DNA of 26,140 nt. Source: an uncultured beta proteobacterium. GTDB taxonomy: Bacteria; Pseudomonadota; Gammaproteobacteria; Burkholderiales; Burkholderiaceae. A program made the position numbers and the translations under genes. The notes under the pieces were generated by a model. It did no database searches. It was given only the letters and a program-made list of their open reading frames with translations, and was not told the origin of the DNA. The DNA lies in the NCBI GenBank assembly GCA_903909925.1, contig CAIVXR010000064.1, positions 1-26,140 of the forward strand, read 5' to 3'. This document shows, one piece after another, positions 23,697 to 26,140 of the stretch. The stretch's first letter is position 1, and every line of letters begins with the position of its first letter.

Positions 23697-24959
23697 ATGT
23701 TGAGACTTCCTATAGAGCTAGAAATTGGCCTGCGCTACACCCGTTCCAAGCGTCGCAAGACGGTGGGCAAGCGCGATGGCTTCCTGTCTTTCATTTCTGG
23801 GATTTCAACCGCTGGTATCGCCTTAGGCGTTGCATCCCTGATTGTTGTCCTTTCGGTCATGAACGGTTTCCAGAAAGAAGTTCGAGATCGCATGCTATCC
23901 GTTCTCTCTCATGTCGAAATTACTGCGCCAGAAGGATTGGCTAATTGGGAGCCACTTGCTCTGAAAGTAGCTGCGCAACCACATGTAATAGGTGTAGCGC
24001 CAATGGTGAGCTCTCAAGGCTTGCTCAGTCGAGATAATGTCATGCGTGGCGTCACTATTCGGGGGATAGCACCGAGCGAAGAAGGAAAAGTTTCTGATCT
24101 GCCAAAACAATTTGTTACTGGCAGTATTGATGATCTCAAACCCGGTAGTTTTGGTGTTGTCTTAGGCGCTCAACTAGCGGCTCTTGTCGGCGCACATGCT
24201 GGCGATCGTATTAATTTAATTGTTCCTGAAGCTGATTTAACACCGGCTGGTGCCATGCCACGCATGCGCACACTGCAAGTTGTAGGTATTGTCGATAGTG
24301 GGCATTATGAATATGACAGTTCTTTAGCCATCATGCATTGGAAAGATGCCGCTGCTTTACTGCGCCTACGAGACCCGACTGGCTTGCGCGTCAAGGTAGA
24401 TGATATGCAGCGTGCTCCTGAGATTGCAAATCAATTGGCTGCAGTGGTGCCGCAAGCAATGTGGGTAACTGATTGGTCACGCTCTAATCGTAATTGGTTT
24501 GCTGCCGTTCAAACTGAAAAGAAGATGATGTTCATCATTCTGACTTTGATTATTGCGGTAGCGGCATTTAATCTCGTATCTACGTTAGTGATGACAGTTA
24601 ATGAGAAGCAGGCTGATATTGCCATTTTGAGAACGATGGGCGCGAGCCCTGGCCTGATTCAACGAATCTTTTTAATACAAGGCCTAGCCATTGGCATCCT
24701 AGGTTCTCTAGCGGGCGTTGGCTTAGGTTTGCTGATTGCACTCAATATTGATGTCATCGTTCCGGCGATCGAAGCAATCTTTCGCGTACGCTTCTTGCCA
24801 CGTGAGGTTTATTTCATTAGCGAGTTGCCATCAGATGTGAGATTAAGTGATGTAGTCACCGTTGGCTTGATGGCCTTTGGCTTATCTGTATTAGCCACTC
24901 TCTATCCAAGTCGTCGTGCTGCCAAAGTGCAACCTGCGGAGGCCTTACGATATGAATGA
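23697..24959 (+). CDS. lolC: Lipoprotein-releasing permease subunit (LolC/LolE type)
   Basis: A 420-residue inner-membrane permease of the FtsX/MacB fold. With LolD it lifts mature lipoproteins out of the inner membrane and hands them to LolA. The first helix is at about 33-55 (ending VVLSVMNGF), then a large periplasmic domain (about 56-265), and three further helices in the C-terminal part, beginning MMFIILTLIIAVAAF and ending with the cytoplasmic tail RRAAKVQPAEALRYE. The ATG at 23697 was chosen; GTG at 23691 adds two residues. Only one such gene precedes lolD, so it may form a homodimer, as LolF does in other bacteria. It overlaps lolD by eight bases. Confidence 0.92.
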   Translation: MLRLPIELEIGLRYTRSKRRKTVGKRDGFLSFISGISTAGIALGVASLIVVLSVMNGFQKEVRDRMLSVLSHVEITAPEGLANWEPLALKVAAQPHVIGVAPMVSSQGLLSRDNVMRGVTIRGIAPSEEGKVSDLPKQFVTGSIDDLKPGSFGVVLGAQLAALVGAHAGDRINLIVPEADLTPAGAMPRMRTLQVVGIVDSGHYEYDSSLAIMHWKDAAALLRLRDPTGLRVKVDDMQRAPEIANQLAAVVPQAMWVTDWSRSNRNWFAAVQTEKKMMFIILTLIIAVAAFNLVSTLVMTVNEKQADIAILRTMGASPGLIQRIFLIQGLAIGILGSLAGVGLGLLIALNIDVIVPAIEAIFRVRFLPREVYFISELPSDVRLSDVVTVGLMAFGLSVLATLYPSRRAAKVQPAEALRYE

Positions 24960-25659
24960 GGTTATGAGTAATCAAGCTCATTTAGTTCTGATGGCTCGAG
25001 GCCTCGCTAAGACTTATGGTCAAGGCCCCACAGCAGTTGAGGTTCTGAAGGCAATTGACCTAGACGTCGCACCTTCAGAGAAGGTTGCCATTGTGGGCTC
25101 ATCTGGCTCAGGTAAAAGTACCTTACTGCATCTTTTAGGGGGCTTGGATACTCCAAGTGCTGGCTCTGTTGTTTTGGCAGGCTCTCCTTTAAGTGGCCTA
25201 TCTGTCAAAAAGTTAGATCAGCTGCGCAATCAAAGCCTTGGGTTCATTTATCAATTCCACCATCTCTTAGATGAATTTAGCGCTGTTGAGAACGTTGCCT
25301 TACCGTTGCGTATTCGCGGCCTAGATAATGATGAATCTATGGAGCGCGCCAGTAAGATCCTCAAAGCAGTTGGTTTAGCGGCACGTGAACTACATACTCC
25401 TGGTGAATTATCTGGTGGCGAGCGCCAACGCGTCGCTGTTGCAAGAGCTCTGGTAGGTAATCCTGCTTGCGTATTAGCAGATGAGCCAACGGGCAACTTA
25501 GATACTGAAACTGCCGATAGTGTTTTTGACTTAATGTTAGATATTGCGCGCGATCAGGGTACCGCCTTTGTGATTGTGACGCATGATCCAATCCGCGCTA
25601 AACGTTGTGATCGTATTTTGCATTTAGAGCGTGGAGTATTAAAGACTTTCTCGCAATGA
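24952..25659 (+). CDS. lolD: Lipoprotein-releasing ATPase LolD
   Basis: The ATP-binding subunit of the Lol release complex, on the cytoplasmic face of the inner membrane. The 235-residue protein has Walker A GSSGSGKST at 49-57, the Q-loop with the LolD-specific YQFHHLLDEFSAVEN, signature LSGGERQR, Walker B CVLADEPTGNLD and the H-loop VTHD. GGAGG at 24938-24942 lies nine bases before the ATG at 24952, which settles the start; an in-frame ATG at 24916 lies deep inside lolC. It directly follows the permease gene and leads into tatD. Confidence 0.96.
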   Translation: MNEVMSNQAHLVLMARGLAKTYGQGPTAVEVLKAIDLDVAPSEKVAIVGSSGSGKSTLLHLLGGLDTPSAGSVVLAGSPLSGLSVKKLDQLRNQSLGFIYQFHHLLDEFSAVENVALPLRIRGLDNDESMERASKILKAVGLAARELHTPGELSGGERQRVAVARALVGNPACVLADEPTGNLDTETADSVFDLMLDIARDQGTAFVIVTHDPIRAKRCDRILHLERGVLKTFSQ

Positions 25660-25679
25660 TTATGGGAGTAACGTCCCCC

Positions 25680-26140
25680 ATGTGGATCGATACCCATTGC
25701 CATCTAGATGCTCCTGAGTTTGAGCGCACCTTGCCTGAAGTTATCCAGGCTGCTGCGCAGAAAAATGTTCAAGCGATTTTGCTGCCTACAGTAAAAGTAG
25801 GCGATTGCCAGCAGGTGCGTGATCTTGCCAAACAATATAGCCAATTGATACCAGGTTTGGTTTATACGCTTGGTATTCATCCACTCTATACCAATCAGGC
25901 TAAAGAAGGTGATATCAGAATTCTTGAAAAAGAAATTACTCAATCTCTCTCTGATCCCAGATTTGTTGGTATTGGTGAGATTGGCCTGGATTATTTTGTG
26001 GAAGGCTTAGATCCACATCAACAAGAATACTTTTTTAATGCGCAATTAGATTTAGCACAACAGTTTCAGTTACCTGTCATTCTGCATGTACGCCGCTCAC
26101 AAGACCTTATTTTGAAAGCCTTGCGTAGTCGTAAAATTCC
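25680..26140 (+). CDS. tatD: TatD-family metal-dependent DNase (3' end outside window)
   Basis: The first 153 codons of a TatD-type hydrolase, a TIM-barrel nuclease with two metals acting on DNA 3' ends. The opening MWIDTHCHLDAPEF has the HxH metal pair; YTLGIHPLY, GIGEIGLDYF with the metal-bridging Glu, and LPVILHVRRS follow. The frame is still open at the window end. The ATG at 25680 gives the normal family start and has GGGAG eleven bases upstream. In-frame ATGs at 25656 (overlapping the lolD stop) and 25662 are also possible. Placement after lolD suggests co-transcription, with no known functional link. Confidence 0.93.
   Translation, partial: MWIDTHCHLDAPEFERTLPEVIQAAAQKNVQAILLPTVKVGDCQQVRDLAKQYSQLIPGLVYTLGIHPLYTNQAKEGDIRILEKEITQSLSDPRFVGIGEIGLDYFVEGLDPHQQEYFFNAQLDLAQQFQLPVILHVRRSQDLILKALRSRKI

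Noticed and set aside
1..26140. Insertion sequences, prophage, CRISPR arrays or genomic-island borders
   Set aside because: No transposase, integrase, direct-repeat array or terminal repeats were seen, and base usage looks even across the window.

Overview
The window looks like a chromosome segment of a freshwater betaproteobacterium of the Polynucleobacter type (Burkholderiaceae). The reasons are protein-level resemblance, moderate GC, compact operons with ATGA overlaps, and gene neighbourhoods such as rpfE-like/recJ/prfB/lysS and lolC/lolD/tatD. The genus call is recognition from memory, not a database result.

Layout. (1) 1-4686: the ISC iron-sulfur assembly operon, iscS (5' end outside the window), iscU, iscA, hscB, hscA, fdx, closed by a strong terminator at about 4807-4836. 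(2) 4687-5008: a gene-free stretch with a possible small transcript, a second hairpin, and a perfect TATAAT six bases before the next ATG. (3) 5009-10419: one tight operon coding for a second succinate dehydrogenase/fumarate reductase-type complex. Its order is unusual: Fe-S subunit, two membrane anchors, the alpha and beta subunits of a class I fumarase/tartrate dehydratase, then the flavoprotein, then a TauE/SafE-type exporter. The flavoprotein keeps its catalytic residues but has Cys where the FAD-linking His normally sits. (4) 10473-16816: a C3-sulfonate (sulfolactate) catabolic locus. A divergent periplasmic Bug receptor faces a six-gene operon: (S)-sulfolactate dehydrogenase-like slcC, (R)-sulfolactate dehydrogenase-like comC, (R)-sulfolactate sulfo-lyase suyA and suyB, a GntR/UTRA regulator and a YeiH-type sulfite/sulfate exporter. 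A perfect 17-bp palindrome overlaps the slcC -10 box and touches its ATG. (5) 16829-18118: ferredoxin-NADP reductase (minus strand) and a small two-helix membrane protein (plus strand). (6) 18190-23629 (minus strand): lysS, prfB with its programmed +1 frameshift, recJ, and an RpfE-like protein of unknown function. (7) 23697-26140: lolC/E-type permease, lolD ATPase, and the start of tatD, which runs off the window.

How the parts fit. The ISC operon makes the clusters that the following operon needs in quantity: three in the SdhB-like subunit and one in the fumarase. In the sulfonate locus, the two dehydrogenases would convert (S)-sulfolactate to the (R) form through sulfopyruvate. SuyAB would then cleave (R)-sulfolactate to pyruvate and sulfite, and the exporter would remove the sulfite or its oxidation product. 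Several operon-first genes (sdhB-like, slcC, prfB, the rpfE-like gene, perhaps lolC) have a -10-like hexamer 6-7 bases before the ATG and no normally spaced ribosome-binding site. This suggests leaderless transcripts.
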